From Paramarasmius palmivorus (Eukaryota; Basidiomycota; Agaricomycetes; Agaricales; Marasmiaceae), in the NCBI GenBank assembly GCA_037176845.1, contig JAYKXP010000011.1, forward strand, positions 744,001 to 808,000: 64,000 nt of DNA. Reading direction: 5' to 3'. Positions 34,957 through 46,499 of the stretch are shown here, one piece after another (position 1 is the first letter of the stretch; each line of letters opens with the position of its first letter). Below the pieces are notes generated by a model, which saw nothing but the letters and a program-made list of their open reading frames with translations, was not told where the DNA came from and did not search any database. Both the position numbers and the translations under genes were made by a program.

Positions 34957-35961
34957 ATGCCAGTCGAGCGTTCGAACGCAAGCAGTAGCTCCGGTCGTCA
35001 ACGTAGTGGACGAGGAGGGGGCGGGGGCGGTGGAAGAGGTCGAGGAGGCAGAGCTGGAGGTCCATCTTACCGGGGTGGCCGCGGTCGAGGACAGAGTCGC
35101 GGAGGTCGTGGCAGGGGAAGAGGTCGCGGTGGCTCGTCCAACCACGTCGAGCCTTATAGTGCACCTACCTATCCACCACAGGCTACCCTTTATTTCCGCA
35201 GCGCCAATGATCCCGAACTCAATACTAAAATGGACCAGCCAGGAGTGAAGAGTATCAGGTTCGGAGTTGACTTTGATGTCCAAGAGTAAGTGAATGCTGG
35301 TCATTACCTTTGATTCCGGAAGTTGACACCTGCTATGATCCAGTCAGCATCTACTAGCTATCGTCCAACGCCCCACACTTGCAGCCAACCTCGCAGTCTT
35401 CGCTCTTGGGGACTCTGACACGGGTTACGGAGGTCGTTTGAGCGATAACGCCGTCCAAAGCTTCCTCTCTGCAGCGCCGAACTTGGTTTCCTTACAGCTC
35501 GACGCGTGCACTCACCTCTCGAATGCTACGCTTGTTCATGCTTTGGAGTCTTGCCCACGTCTGGAACACTTGCGCATTACAGGAAACGATAAGGTTTCGG
35601 GGAATATTGATTCCAAAGCCCTAAAGACTATCCGGGAAAGGCCGGATCTTGGCGCGAATCTCAAGGAACTTGTCCTTTTTGATCAGCATCGTCTCGGTGG
35701 CCATAAAGAGCTGAAAGCAACGACCAATGCAAGGAAGGGTCTAGTCATCAGAGAGGGTGAGACGCTCGGGTGAGTTCGGAGTCTTGCAGTTTACCATGTT
35801 CGCTGATGAGCTCGTGTGCTAGGGATGGTATCGCAGACAACATGATTGCTGCGATGACTGGTGGCGCGATGATGACTGCGTGGAAGAATGGGAAAATGGT
35901 TGGCATGGACGTGGATGACGGATACTATGGATTAGGGGGCTTTGATATGCCATTCTTCTGA
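34957..35961 (+). CDS. RGG-box / leucine-rich-repeat protein
   Basis: Three exons with introns at about 35286-35342 and 35770-35820. The N-terminus (about residues 10-65) is an RGG/GR-rich low-complexity tract typical of RNA-binding proteins. After a short linker the protein turns into leucine-rich repeats of the RNI-like type: LVSLQLDACTHLSNATLVHA, LEHLRITGNDKVSG, LKELVLFDQH. The last exon (MIAAMTGGAMMTAW, GGFDMPFF) is Gly/Met-rich. The combination of RGG tract and LRR is common in fungal hypothetical proteins, but I cannot name it. The distance to the upstream RING gene on the same strand is 177 bp. Confidence 0.82.
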
Positions 35962-36072
35962 AAACTTGATGTGTATTTGATCTGAGCTCGATTACTTTAC
36001 ATTCCAAATAAGTGTACGATAGCCTCGTAGTAGTCAGTGTACTTGTAGCCAAGTTTCCGTAGTATGATTACA

Positions 36073-38329
36073 CTATTGGTACCCCGTATAACTTCCCTGC
36101 ATGAAACCGTCCCAACTCGTGAACTCTCGCGTCAGACTCTGATTGAACCAATCGAAGTCCAGTCCCAACTGTTGAGGTTGTTGAGTTGATGAAGGGAATA
36201 AATAGGGCTCGGCTGGTGGCTCGAAAGGAGGCGAGGGTGTAGTTGTTGACGTAGTCGTAGCAGGCTGCGATGTCTCTGGTAGTCCAGGTGCAGTAGACGT
36301 CCTTACTGCGTCGGCGACATCCGAAGTCGAAGGCGCATTCGCGAGTGCATGTGCTAAGACCCTCTCCTTGTATAACCACAGGTTCAGCATCCCGTGAATC
36401 ACTTCTGCACATTTGCTGGCCGGATGGTCAGGCAATGATCCTGCACGCCTAAGCACGTCCACAGCCTTGCTCAAGAGCTGATCTCCTAAACCCTGGCATT
36501 CCCTTCGCATTGCGTTCCAGACGATGAACTTGATCATGATGACGTAGGTCGCCAAGAAGATGATATAGTTGAATACAAAGTCGGGCATGGGAGCTAGTAG
36601 CCGATGATCCATTTCGATTATGGATAGTAACGTCCTTTCGCAGGTAATTAGAGCCTCTTTACCCCAATGGGTAGCATTACTGTGGTTCGGGGGGTGTGAG
36701 TGTGGGCCAGATGTAGCAGAAGGTCGTCTGGCTCTCCAATGATATATGAGAAGGGTATGACAAGTACGAGAAATGATAGTGATCGCATGGAATGGGGATT
36801 TATCAACGTCGGATAACACTAAAGTGTAGGCAAGGTCAGAATGGCTTGAGTGGTTTGCAATCAGATAGTACTAACCACCAAGAGGTTCACTTATCCTTTC
36901 TGCAGGAATAAAAGAAGACAATATGTCGCATGCACGCTTGTACCACCTGTCAAACCCTTCAGGCCCGAAAGAAGCGAACTGATGGCTCAGGCCTGTTTCG
37001 CATGTATCCAGTATGTTTCCAAGGAGTCGCAGTCGGAGTTCTTGACGCGCTGACTTTCCTATCGGGATACCGGCAGGAACCGGGAATAACTTATTGTAAG
37101 TATCTCCTCGGGTGCATAGGCTCGTTTTTTTCCGCCCTATAGACAGCCTGCAGATCGGTTAGTCCGCTGGATAGACCAAGAAGAAGTCTCAAGCCACTTA
37201 CAAAGAATCTGCATTGGTGAGTGTCAACCACTGAAATGAAAATTATATGTTAGAACCCTTCGGTGAAATTGAAAGCGAGGCCCCACCAGCTTTGCCTTGT
37301 TCGTCAAATCTTCCATATCATGGTCATTGAGATTCCCAGAACGGCGTGCATCCAGCAATCTATCCGGGTATTCGTTCAATCGAAGATTGAGCGCCATGCT
37401 AATGGCAGAAGCGAGAAGTAAATGACTATCTCGTGTTTCATCGGTGCTTCCGGAAAGTGGATCCCAAAATGCGATTATGAGTAGTACTTGGATAGCTTCT
37501 AGTGACCCTGAGGAACGAGGAAGAAAGATGATTTTGGAAACCGAGTCGTCAGTGGTCAAACGCAAACTTGCTGAGACCGCATCTCGGAGTTCTTCATTAA
37601 GGTGTCGAGCAGCGACGGCACAGCAAACCAAATCAAGGATAGGATTAGAATCTGAGCGAATGAGGTCGAAATTGAGCCATGGTGAATGCTTTTCGTCAAA
37701 TCTAGCTGAATGAGTTCAGTGCGTTCTAGCAAGATCACAAACCAGAATACTCACAGCTTGAGCAGGAGCAGGATCTGGTCCTTCGACAATATGCTCTCTA
37801 ATTTACGACATGATTGTGAAAGAGAAGGGTTCGATGGTCTGGATGAGCCAGAGTAGCAGCTGTCGGTAAGGCTCTGGATAGCTGCCAGAGGCGTAGACCA
37901 ATTCAATCCACCGTTCTCCTCATCGTAATCTTCATTTCCTTGTCCAAAAAATTGCCATTCTCCAGACCCAGTTCTGAACCATTTCCACATATGACGTGGT
38001 AGCCATTCCACATGAACGACTACCTCTGGCTTTCGTTCCACACCAGGTCCTTCTCGCTGCACCCTGTGTTCCTCGACAGTTCTATGTGCGCCTTGCTCCC
38101 CGCTATTACTCCTGCTAGTTTTCTGGGCCTCAAAGAATGCTCTATCCATGTCCTGATAGGAGCATTGTAGACCGAGAGTCTTGCAACGATGACACCGAAT
38201 GCTCTGCTTGTCGAGTTCCAGGAGCTCGCATCGGGTTTTGAGTTTTCGACAAGCATCGCATGCTGCTACGGATCGCGTTCTCCTCGAACCTGGCGCTGTC
38301 GATGTAGTGGTGATTCTTTTGCGTTTCAT
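36073..38329 (-). CDS. Zn2Cys6 transcription factor 1
   Basis: Minus-strand gene with several short introns. The Zn2Cys6 cluster is at the N-terminus: Cys24, 27, 34, 46, 49 and 56, in ACDACRKLKTRCE and CHRCKTLGLQC, the linker length seen in Leu3/War1-type regulators. The middle homology region follows (FFGQGNEDYDEENGG, CCAVAARHLNEELRD, HLLLASAISMALNLRLNEYP, LLAPMPDFVFNYIIFLA). The C-terminus is Pro/Thr-rich, an activation-type tail, ending GSYTGYQ. A 57-nt intron near 36870 has a GTTAGT donor; read through, it would seem to give a stop. It forms a head-to-tail tandem pair with TF2. DNA-binding regulator by family; target unknown. Confidence 0.86.
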
Positions 38330-38474
38330 GCTGGTAGGTTCAGAATACTATGAGGTTTGGAAAATGATGTTCATGATGGTACCAGGTAATCAAGAAGGTG
38401 GGCCCATTTCTAACCTTATTGACATGGGAAAGCGGTGTTTTGAGTGGAGCCTCGAATAGATTGTTTTACATTCT

Positions 38475-40770
38475 CTAGATCTGTATCATACTACTTATTG
38501 TCCAGTATAGCAACATGATCATTGAGTATCCCATATAACTCTCCTGCGTGAAACCGTTCCCACCCCAGCTCGTAAACTCCTGCATCAAACTCTCGTTAAA
38601 CCAGCCAAAATCCATATCTGCAGCTGATTGTTGCATTTCCGGTGGAGGAAACAGGTAGGGCTCGGCAGGCGTCTCGAAATCAGACGAGGTTGGCGTAGAA
38701 ATGGGCAACGATGTCTCAGGAGCTGCAGACGTTCGTACGGCCTCAGCGACAGCCGATGTCGAAGGTGAATTTGCAAGTGCATGTGCCGAAACCATTTCCT
38801 TGTGCAGCCACAGATTCAACAATCCATGGATTACCTCTGCACACTTGCTAGCTGGATGGTCAGGTAAGCAGCCCGCACTCCTGAGCACATCCACGACCTT
38901 GCTCAATAGCTCATCTGCCAGACCTGGAAGTTCTTTTCGCATTGCGTTCCAGAAGATGAACTTGACCCCCACCGCGAAAGCCGCTAAGAATGTAATATAG
39001 TTGAACACAAAGTCGGGCATAGGCGCTAGGAGATGGTGATCCATTTCTATTAAAGCCAGCAGTGTCGCTTCGGAGGCAACCATAGCCTCTCTACCCCAAT
39101 GAGCAGCGTTACTGTAGTTGAGAGGTCGAGAGCCAGATGCGTTGAAGGTAGTACGACGTATGAATCTCCAATGATATACGAGAAGGACATGACACGTGCG
39201 GGCGACGATGATGGTGGCATAGAATTGGGATTTGTCGAAGCCGGATAGAACTGGAAGTTTGTGTAGATCAGCGCACGTCTGAGTTGCAGTCAGAGATAGA
39301 AGCTGACCAATGAGAGGTTTGCATATTCTCTCCACTGGAATAGACAAACGCAAGATGTCGCATGCATGCTCATACCACTTTTCGAAGGTCTCTGGGTCGG
39401 AAGAGGCAAGATGGTGATTCAGGCCCATTTCGCAACCATCCAGTACGTCTCCAAGCAGCCGTAATCTGAGTTCTTGACGCTCCGACCTTCCGGTAGGAAC
39501 GCCGACAGGGAGTGGAAACAGTTTGTTATAGGCGTCTCCTCGAGTTGACAAACTTGTTTTTCCGCGTCCTATGGACAATCTGCAGAAAGATTAATGTTCT
39601 GCAACCGTCACCAGCAATTTTTGAGATACATACAAGGAGTCTGCGTTAGCTAACGCTAGCCACTAAGACTGTATGTTAGTAATTGTGGAAGTGTGGAAGC
39701 GGTGGTCATACCAGCTTTGCCTTGTTCGTCAAATCATCGAGAGCCTTGCCGTCCAGACTGCTGGTGCGCCGTGCTTCTAATAGTTTATCCGGGCACTCAT
39801 TCAATCTAAGATTGAGCGCCATGCTGATTGAGGATGCAAGAAGCAAATGCCCGTCTCTCGTCTCTTCAGTGCTCCCAGAGATCGGTGCCCAAAATGCGAT
39901 GATAAGGAGAGCTTGGATCGTCTCTAGTGAGCCAGAAGAACGAGGACGAAAGATGAGTTTGGAAATCGCTTCGTCAGACGCCAACTGTAAGTTCGGCGAG
40001 ATCGCATCTCGAAGCTCCTGAGTAAGATGGCGAGCAGCAATAGCACAGCACACCAGATCAAGGGTTGGAGTGGGTTCTGAGCGAATGAGGTCAAAGTTAA
40101 GCCATGGGGCATGCTTTTGGTCGAACCTAATCTGAAGATATCAGTGTTTTGAACTAATAAGATAGACTGGTGACTCACAAGCCGAGTAGGTGTATGGTTT
40201 GGTCTTTCGTCAATATGCTCTCCAATGTCTGGTGTGCCAATAGAGGTGAAGGTTTCGGTGGATCCGATGGCCTGGACGTACGAGAGTAGCAGTTGTCGAT
40301 AAGGCCCTGGATAGCTGCCAGAGGACCATTCTCCTCGTCGTGATCCTCATTCTCTTGCCCAAAAAACTGCCAGTCCCGGGTGCAGTTCTGAACCATTTCC
40401 ACATATGACGCGGTAGCCAATCCAAATTGATGACTACCTCTCGTGCCCGTTCTACACGTTTCTCCTGTTGCTGTACGATCCCTACACGTTCCTCAACAGC
40501 TTGTGCTGGTGCCTCCGCATTCAGGTTTATCACCTGTTCCCAGCTATTACTCCGCGAGTCCTCTTGGGGTTCAAAAAGGGTTTTATCCATGTCCTGGTAA
40601 GAGCATCGCAAACCGAGGGTCTTGCAACGATGGCACTGGATGCATTGTGTGTCCAATTCCAGGAGTTCGCAACGAGTCTTGAGTTTTCGACAGGCATTAC
40701 ATGCTGCTACAGAACGTGTTCTCCTTGAACCTGGTGCTGTCGATGTAGTGGTGATTTTCCGGCGTTTCAT
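38475..40770 (-). CDS. Zn2Cys6 transcription factor 2, apparently frameshifted
   Basis: A tandem paralogue of TF1 with the same exon order and the same six Cys positions (24, 27, 34, 46, 49, 56). The start is the first ATG (40770). Between 40371 and 40382 it lacks one base relative to TF1: the stretch between the WKWFRT and WQFFGQ codons is 12 nt instead of 13. As written, the frame after WKWFRTAPG runs to a stop near 40210 and would give about 185 residues with little more than the DNA-binding domain. All later exons remain open in the shifted frame (QLDACTHL-type decay is not seen), and the protein would end at 38475 in an extra tail not present in TF1. Either a recent pseudogene or a sequence error. 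Confidence 0.75.
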
Positions 40771-41084
40771 GCTGGTAGCTGCGGAATACGAAGGGTTGGG
40801 AAACAAGTTGCATGATGGTGATGGTGCAGGGAAAGGTGTGGATCTATTTCCAATTTTGTCGAGTTCACTTGATCCTCAACGTCGACCACGACGATCACGA
40901 CGACGAGCAAGACCTTATTGGTCACTAAACTTCGGGATTCTAGATTCATTGCGAGCGTCACCCCGCTCAGCTCATCAAGGGCCCTTGATGATCAAGGCAT
41001 TGGATCGTACTTTCCTTTTCGTCCATGTGCTGCATAGTGACAGCTTCCAGTTCCTGCTTACCGCGTTTCTGAGGAACTCTTCAA
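40771..41084. promoter_or_regulatory. Divergent promoter TF2 / KPR-B
   Basis: A 314-bp region between the TF2 and KPR-B starts. It contains a perfect palindrome (separate entry). Confidence 0.45.
40972..40991. promoter_or_regulatory. Perfect 20-bp palindrome
   Basis: TCATCAAGGGCCCTTGATGA reads identically on both strands, followed by a partial repeat ATCAAGG. It lies 94 bp upstream of KPR-B and about 200 bp upstream of TF2, a natural position for a homodimeric regulator site. Confidence 0.5.
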
Positions 41085-42610
41085 ATGGCTACCGGGCAAA
41101 AGGAGGTCCTGTTAATTGGTTTGGGAGCGGTCGGTGCTATATGTGGGTAAACCCTTTCTAAAATACACTTGATGAGCTAAAGATCGGATATTTAGATGGC
41201 CTCGCGTTGAAACTCAGTGGACGAGTCAATTTGACTGTTGTAGCAAGAAGTAACTTCGACGTGATACAAGGTGAGACTGTGCTCTGTTGAATCAAATCAG
41301 GGTTTTATCCAGGCTTTTAGCGAATGGTCTCACATTCAGAAGTGACAAAAACGGCGACCATATCAAAGGGTGGAGGCCAAATAGATGTAAGTGCCTATTA
41401 TGAGAAAGGAAGGTTCAGTACAAACCTATACACATGCTAGTGGTTCCTTCAGTTTTAGATGCAGCAAATCAGCGCTATGACTATGTCTTCGTCTCAACCA
41501 AGGTCATCCCAGAGATTTTGCCCACAGAAAAGATTCTTGCACCCATTTTGTCGAAATCATACACAGAAAAGTACGGCCAACCTGTGTATGTATTACTTCA
41601 AAATGGTATCGGTATCGAGAAGGGGCTTGCGATTGCTGTTGAGAATGTAGCAGGACAAGTCGCGGAGGACCCGGAGAGTACTCAAGTATTCGACGACAAG
41701 AAGCCAAGGATAGTGAGCGCATGCCTGTACTACCTGGGGAACTTGATAAAGCCTGACGTGGTGGAGTATGTTGAAGGTGTAAGATTCTTTGGTTATAGCC
41801 ATATACGTCTACTTACCTTTCATCACAGCACAAGATTACCATAGGCGTATATCGCTCAGGCGCCTTCACGACGACGCAAAACTCACCTCAAGAGGCTGAG
41901 GTCTTGGATGACGTGAAAAATCTCCTTGAACCTGGCGGTGCCTCAGTCGAAGTGGTATCTGAAATTCAGCGACACCGATTGAAGAAGAACATGCTCAATC
42001 TATCTTTTGCGGCGATTGCCACTCTCTCAAAGTACGGTATTCTTCTAATGAGATTATCCACTGGTGGCTAACTATGGCATAGCCAAACTACACCGTCCAT
42101 CTTTCGACCTCCTCCGAATCCATCAAGCGAATACTACGAGCCATATGTTCATCCTATGACGGCTCATCTCATCGAGGAGTATACGGTTCCCAATATTGCA
42201 GCAGTCTTGACTGAAGCTGTCTCCGTTGGTATGATGGATAGCTTTGCTTCTCTTATTTGCGCTCAAGGCCCTACCAGCCCGTGCATTAGACATTCCTGAT
42301 ACAGAAGATGGCCTTCCTCTTGATACAGTCCCAAAATTCATCGAGCTGGCCAGGGTACTTCATGTCGATCCCAAAAATAATCATGCATCAAGTATGTTGC
42401 TTGATATGCGGAAGGGGAGGCCCATGGAGGTAGAAGTGATTCTAGGAGAAGTTGTAAGATTGGCTAAACGAGTAGCGGTGGATGTTCCGGTCAGTTTAAG
42501 TATTGACTGTGATCAAGTCTCCGCTGATTACTTTGCAGAGGATTGAAATGATGTATTCGATCTTATTGGTGGTTCAGAACCAGATTCTGAGGAAGCTAGA
42601 GAATGCGTAG
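41085..42610 (+). CDS. Ketopantoate reductase-like protein B (PanE/ApbA family)
   Basis: A paralogue of KPR-A with the same intron positions wherever checked. It starts MATGQKEVLLIGLGAVGAIY, with the NADP-binding glycine loop interrupted by an intron after GAI. It keeps YDYVFVSTKVIPEILPTEKI, VLLQNGIGIEKGLA, LKKNMLNLSFAAIATLS and MEVEVILGEVVRLAKRVA, so all family landmarks are intact. Relative to KPR-A it carries a short insertion after VENVAGQVAEDPES. The end is RIEMMYSILLVVQNQILRKL plus ENA. The intron after VSV uses acceptor CTACCAG, giving ARALDIPDTEDG. Length is about 390 residues. It is divergent from the TF2 gene. Confidence 0.85.
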
Positions 42611-43045
42611 TAGATATGTATAGTTCCCTTGTACTTTTCTATAGCTATATAGCTTGACCTAGCCAGGTGAGATATTTTTTTTTATCAATCAAGCGCTTAA
42701 CGTAACGTTCGCGAATGTCTTGGATTGCGACCACCACCATGAACAGCTTTCTCCTTTAATATCCATCCTATCTGTCTCTCAACTGAATACCGCCCTGACA
42801 GAGACATGCATCTCCTTTCATTCTTCCTTTTCCATCCTCATTCCATGTGCACCACAGCGGGAACTGAAAGTTCCTATCAATCAATTAGGATTATCCGTAC
42901 ATCAAGCAGTACCTTCAACGGTTGACTGTTCTAAGCTGTTCTATCAGTCTTCGGGCGCTGCTTCTTGTTTTGATACTCTACAGTCTGATGACCGGAAGCT
43001 AGCTTATAAGGTGCCTAGCCCTTTCTGTGAGTCTTGTCGGCACCC
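42611..43045. other. Intergenic, about 0.43 kb
   Basis: Pyrimidine-rich upstream region of the FAD-oxidase gene. An overlapping open stretch at 42720-43217 has no protein signature. Confidence 0.4.
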
Positions 43046-44607
43046 ATGTCCTCTTTCTCAGCCTTTGTCTCTGAGCTTACTGGCCTCCTTTCTCCAGGAG
43101 CGAAAGTCCTCACAGATTCCTCAACGGAGGAATTTCAAGGTCTTCTGGGAAGGTGGAGCGATATTGACAAGCAGACTCCGGGGGCTATTGTGTTGGTTGC
43201 GACCGAGGAGGATGTAGTACAGACGGTATGTCGTTCAGAAGACCAGTTGACTCCAGTTGACTGAACCTTTTCGCAGGTCAAACTCGCAGTGAACAGTGAA
43301 GTGCCCTTCGTACCCAAGTCGGGGGGCCATAGCTATTGGTCTACCATCGGGCAAGCTGGTATCATTATCGACCTCAGCCTTTTCAAGGGTGTTGAGGTAG
43401 ACAAGGACTCGAGTACCGTAACTGTGAAGGGAGGAACACTGGTAAAAGAAGCAAATGATGTGGCGTTTGAGGCCGGCCTTTGTGTCCGTGAGTCTGTTCT
43501 TGAACTATTTTGGTTATATTGCTCACCATTCATTCGATGTATAGCTCTTGCTAGCGCCAACTCTGTTGGCGTCATCCCACAAGCTATCGGCGGCGGCATC
43601 AGCGCCCTCTCTGGGCTATGCGGCTACACCTCCGACAACATCCTCTCCGCTCGTCTCATCACCGCAACCGGCGATCTCCTTACTGTCTCCAGCACATCTC
43701 AGCCAGAACTCCTGTGGGCACTCCGTGGTGCAGGTCAATTCTTTGGCCTGGTTACATCCGTCACATTACGTGCCTACCCGCTTTCCGTCCTTGGGATATC
43801 GGATGCGACGGTCTGGACCGGGACTATCGTCTTCCCCATCGACCGCCTAGATGATGTCCTAAAAGCCTTCTATCCACTTGTCGCCGATGAATCAGTACCG
43901 TGGACAGGGCTCTGCATCGTTGCAGCTCCGCCACCTAACTTCCAAACCGTCCTCATGATTCTACCCGTATTCTTTGGACCTACTTCCCAAGCGGAAGCTT
44001 TCCTCGAGCCATTGAAAGCGCTTGGGCCAGCAATGTTCGATGGCAAGAGTGTCTCGTACGTCAGAGCGAACGACGGAATCGATGCTTTCTGTGTAAAGGG
44101 GGGATTCAAGAAGTTTTCTGGTGCCGGCATGAACCTCAAAAAGTTCGAAGAGGTGATAAAGATTGTGCCCAAAATTGTTGAGTATCATGAAGAGCTCAGG
44201 AAGAAGGCTCCCGATGCTGGAGCAACTGCGTATGCTATCGAGTGGAACTGTCATGTCCCGGAGAAGAGGAACGAATTTGAAGAGTCGGCGTACGCTCACA
44301 AAGATGTGAAGGTCTGGGTGTAAGTGGTTTTACTCTTTCGTTACGAGAAGTCTCTCATCCTTGTCGCAGGGAATTATTGTCCTGGTATACGGACTCGGCA
44401 TCGCACGGAGAAGTAGACCGTATTGAAGAGGCAGTGCTCACTCTGCTTCGTCAAGGCCAAGATGTTGAAGACGAGGCCGCGTTCCAGAATTGGACTCGCA
44501 CGGAGCCGATTGAAAGACGGTACCGGGGAAAGGCTCGGCTTGAGAAGTTGAAGGCACTCAAGCGACAGTGGGATCCAAAGGGGCTTTTCACTACTCAACT
44601 TCTTTGA
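43046..44607 (+). CDS. FAD-linked (PCMH/BBE-type) oxidoreductase
   Basis: Four exons with introns at about 43226-43277, 43488-43543 and 44321-44369; the start is the first ATG (43046). The N-terminal FAD_binding_4 domain has PKSGGHSYWSTIG, whose His is the usual site of covalent FAD attachment, then GVIPQAIGGGISALSGLCGY and ITATGDLLTVSSTS. The substrate domain follows, and the C-terminus RLEKLKALKRQWDPKGLFTT is the berberine-bridge-enzyme end. The second covalent Cys of bicovalent BBEs is not evident. Enzymes of this group oxidise sugars, alcohols or secondary metabolites. There is no clear signal peptide, which is unusual for sugar oxidases. Length is about 470 residues. Confidence 0.88.
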
Positions 44608-45157
44608 TGAACTGGTTGGAATCTGTAAGTTGTATTATTATTGCCTTTCAGGAATGTAAATGTTACGTGCCTTGTGACGTTCATAGAGGCTACTGAAGCT
44701 TAAAACCCAGTTGCTACGCCGTTCATTTTTCATTTAGCATTCATTTCGGTTATGACAATGTTATCGGGTCGACCGTTATGTCATTTTGATGGTTTCGTCC
44801 GTCATGGTCGCTCGTTTCGACCAGTCCCTGTTTCAATTTGTGCTGTTCCGCCAAATCGATGTGCGTTAGCTGGACGGTGAATGTTCAAAGATTAACTGGG
44901 ACGTCTGGCCAGGCTCTGGAGTACAGACTAGGTTTAGTTTTCCCTTTGGCCAAGGTTGCCGGCTAACCCTCGTAACCCCTGGAAACCGCCAATTTCAAAC
45001 GCGTCTTTCGATCGCGTAAGAGGATCCGCGGGCTAAAGCGATCACACTTATAAACGTCTCCCCAAAATTTCCTCTTTTCCATTCCCTCTCTCTCCCTTCC
45101 GCCTTCTTCCGTAGCACCAACTCCCTCCATTCTTTTACCTTTCCCACCAAATCCATC
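44608..45157. promoter_or_regulatory. Upstream region of CAP gene
   Basis: A TATAAA at 45049-45054 lies 104 bp before the CAP start, followed by a pyrimidine-rich leader. No other feature. Confidence 0.45.
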
Positions 45158-46115
45158 ATGATGGACCGCCTCTCCTTTATCCTCGTCATTACAGCCGTAC
45201 TATCCCTGATCCCGAACGTCATGGGTGTTGGTCTCGCTTTGCAAGCCGGCCATAGGCGACACTGGAAGCGTATCAGAGAGACTAAACGCGAACCATGCGA
45301 AGACAATAAGTACGTTTAGTCTTAGCACTCATTCGAGGTTTCCTGGAACACTAACTCGATCCAAAAGCTGCTGGTCGCTTTTCGGTGGCGGATCTTGGCC
45401 ACCTAAATCTCAGAACAATCCGACGCCTTCGACCCCCTCTACTTCCTCGGGTGAAAATAACACCTCCGGCTCTGACCAAGAAATGTACTTGTCATTGCAT
45501 AACAACCTCCGTGCTCAACACGGTGCTGGCGCATTGCAGTGGAACAATACACTGCAGACAGCCGCACAGAACTGGGCTAACGGATGTGTATTCGAACATT
45601 CTCAAGGTGCATTGGGTCCTTTCGGAGGTGTGTGACGCTCCAGTTTCACTCTGAGGAGCTTGAAGTTTATGGTTCACTTACAGAGAACCTCTCCACCGGA
45701 ACCGGTGACTTTGACATCAACTCTGCTGTCCAGCTTTGGATTAACGAGGCTGGTGGGTGTCTTGGACTCTTTTGCACGGAAAGTTTATTGACGAAACCGT
45801 TCTACGCAGGCGATTATAACCCATCTAACCCTCAGTACTCTCACTTTACTCAGATGGTCTGGAAATCTACCACTCAGGTTGGCTGTGCCGTCGCTTCTGG
45901 ATGCAGTGGTATCTTTGGTAGCACGGTGAGCTTCAAGCGTCAATTAGACATCGCCAGAACATTTACTAATGTCACTGAATATACAGCCTGCTAAGCTGTA
46001 CGTGTGTGAATACTACCCAGCTGGAAACGTAATTGGCTTTTTCGAGTGAGTGCCGCTTGAGCAGCGTCAGGAAACTGATACTCATCTTGCTTATAGTGAA
46101 AACGTCCAGAAATAA
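45158..46115 (+). CDS. Secreted CAP/PR-1-like protein
   Basis: Six exons. A signal peptide (MMDRLSFILVITAVLSLIPN, cleaved near VMG) is followed by a short basic pro-region and a Ser/Thr/Pro linker, then the CAP domain. CAP landmarks are MYLSLHNNLRAQHGAGALQW, AAQNWANGCVFEHS, ENLSTGTG after an intron, YSHFTQMVWKSTTQVGCAVA, and the last exons KLYVCEYYPAGNV. His, Glu and His of the putative CAP cavity are all present. Fungal PR-1-like proteins are secreted and in yeast (Pry1) bind sterols and fatty acids. It is strand-linked to the FAD oxidase. The final intron splits the codon before ENVQK. Confidence 0.9.
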
Positions 46116-46499
46116 ATTTCGGTCTTCATTTCTCTCTTAATCGTGGACTGGTGCCGCAATCATGCATGGAATGCATAGTATGATTAACTCTGTTGCCCTA
46201 TCTATGTAATACCCACTGTTACTCGACGCGAGACGCCGAGGACTGACCTTGCCTATTGGTAACAAGATTACCTTCTCAATAAACTGCGTTTGATATCAAG
46301 CTATAGTTGTCAGCGTGGGTGCGTGGTTGAGTCAGAAGATCTCGGTCTGAGCGATGATCGAGCGAGATGAGCTTATTTTGGGCATGGTTCGGGCATGATC
46401 AGAGATGGCCGAAGACATCATAGGCAAAAGTACCGAGCACATAACCACATAAAAGACCTCTGTCTAATATCGTGGATGAAGCAACAAACATTACTGCCA
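46116..46499. other. Intergenic, 384 bp
   Basis: 3' flank of the CAP gene and promoter of the NmrA-like gene. Nothing recognised. Confidence 0.4.

Noticed and set aside
36840..36880. Apparent premature stop (TAG) in TF1 where TF2 has a Gln codon
   Set aside because: The segment is a 57-nt intron (donor GTTAGT, acceptor TTTAG) present at the same place in TF2; splicing restores PLGVLSDVDK against PLIVLSGFDK.
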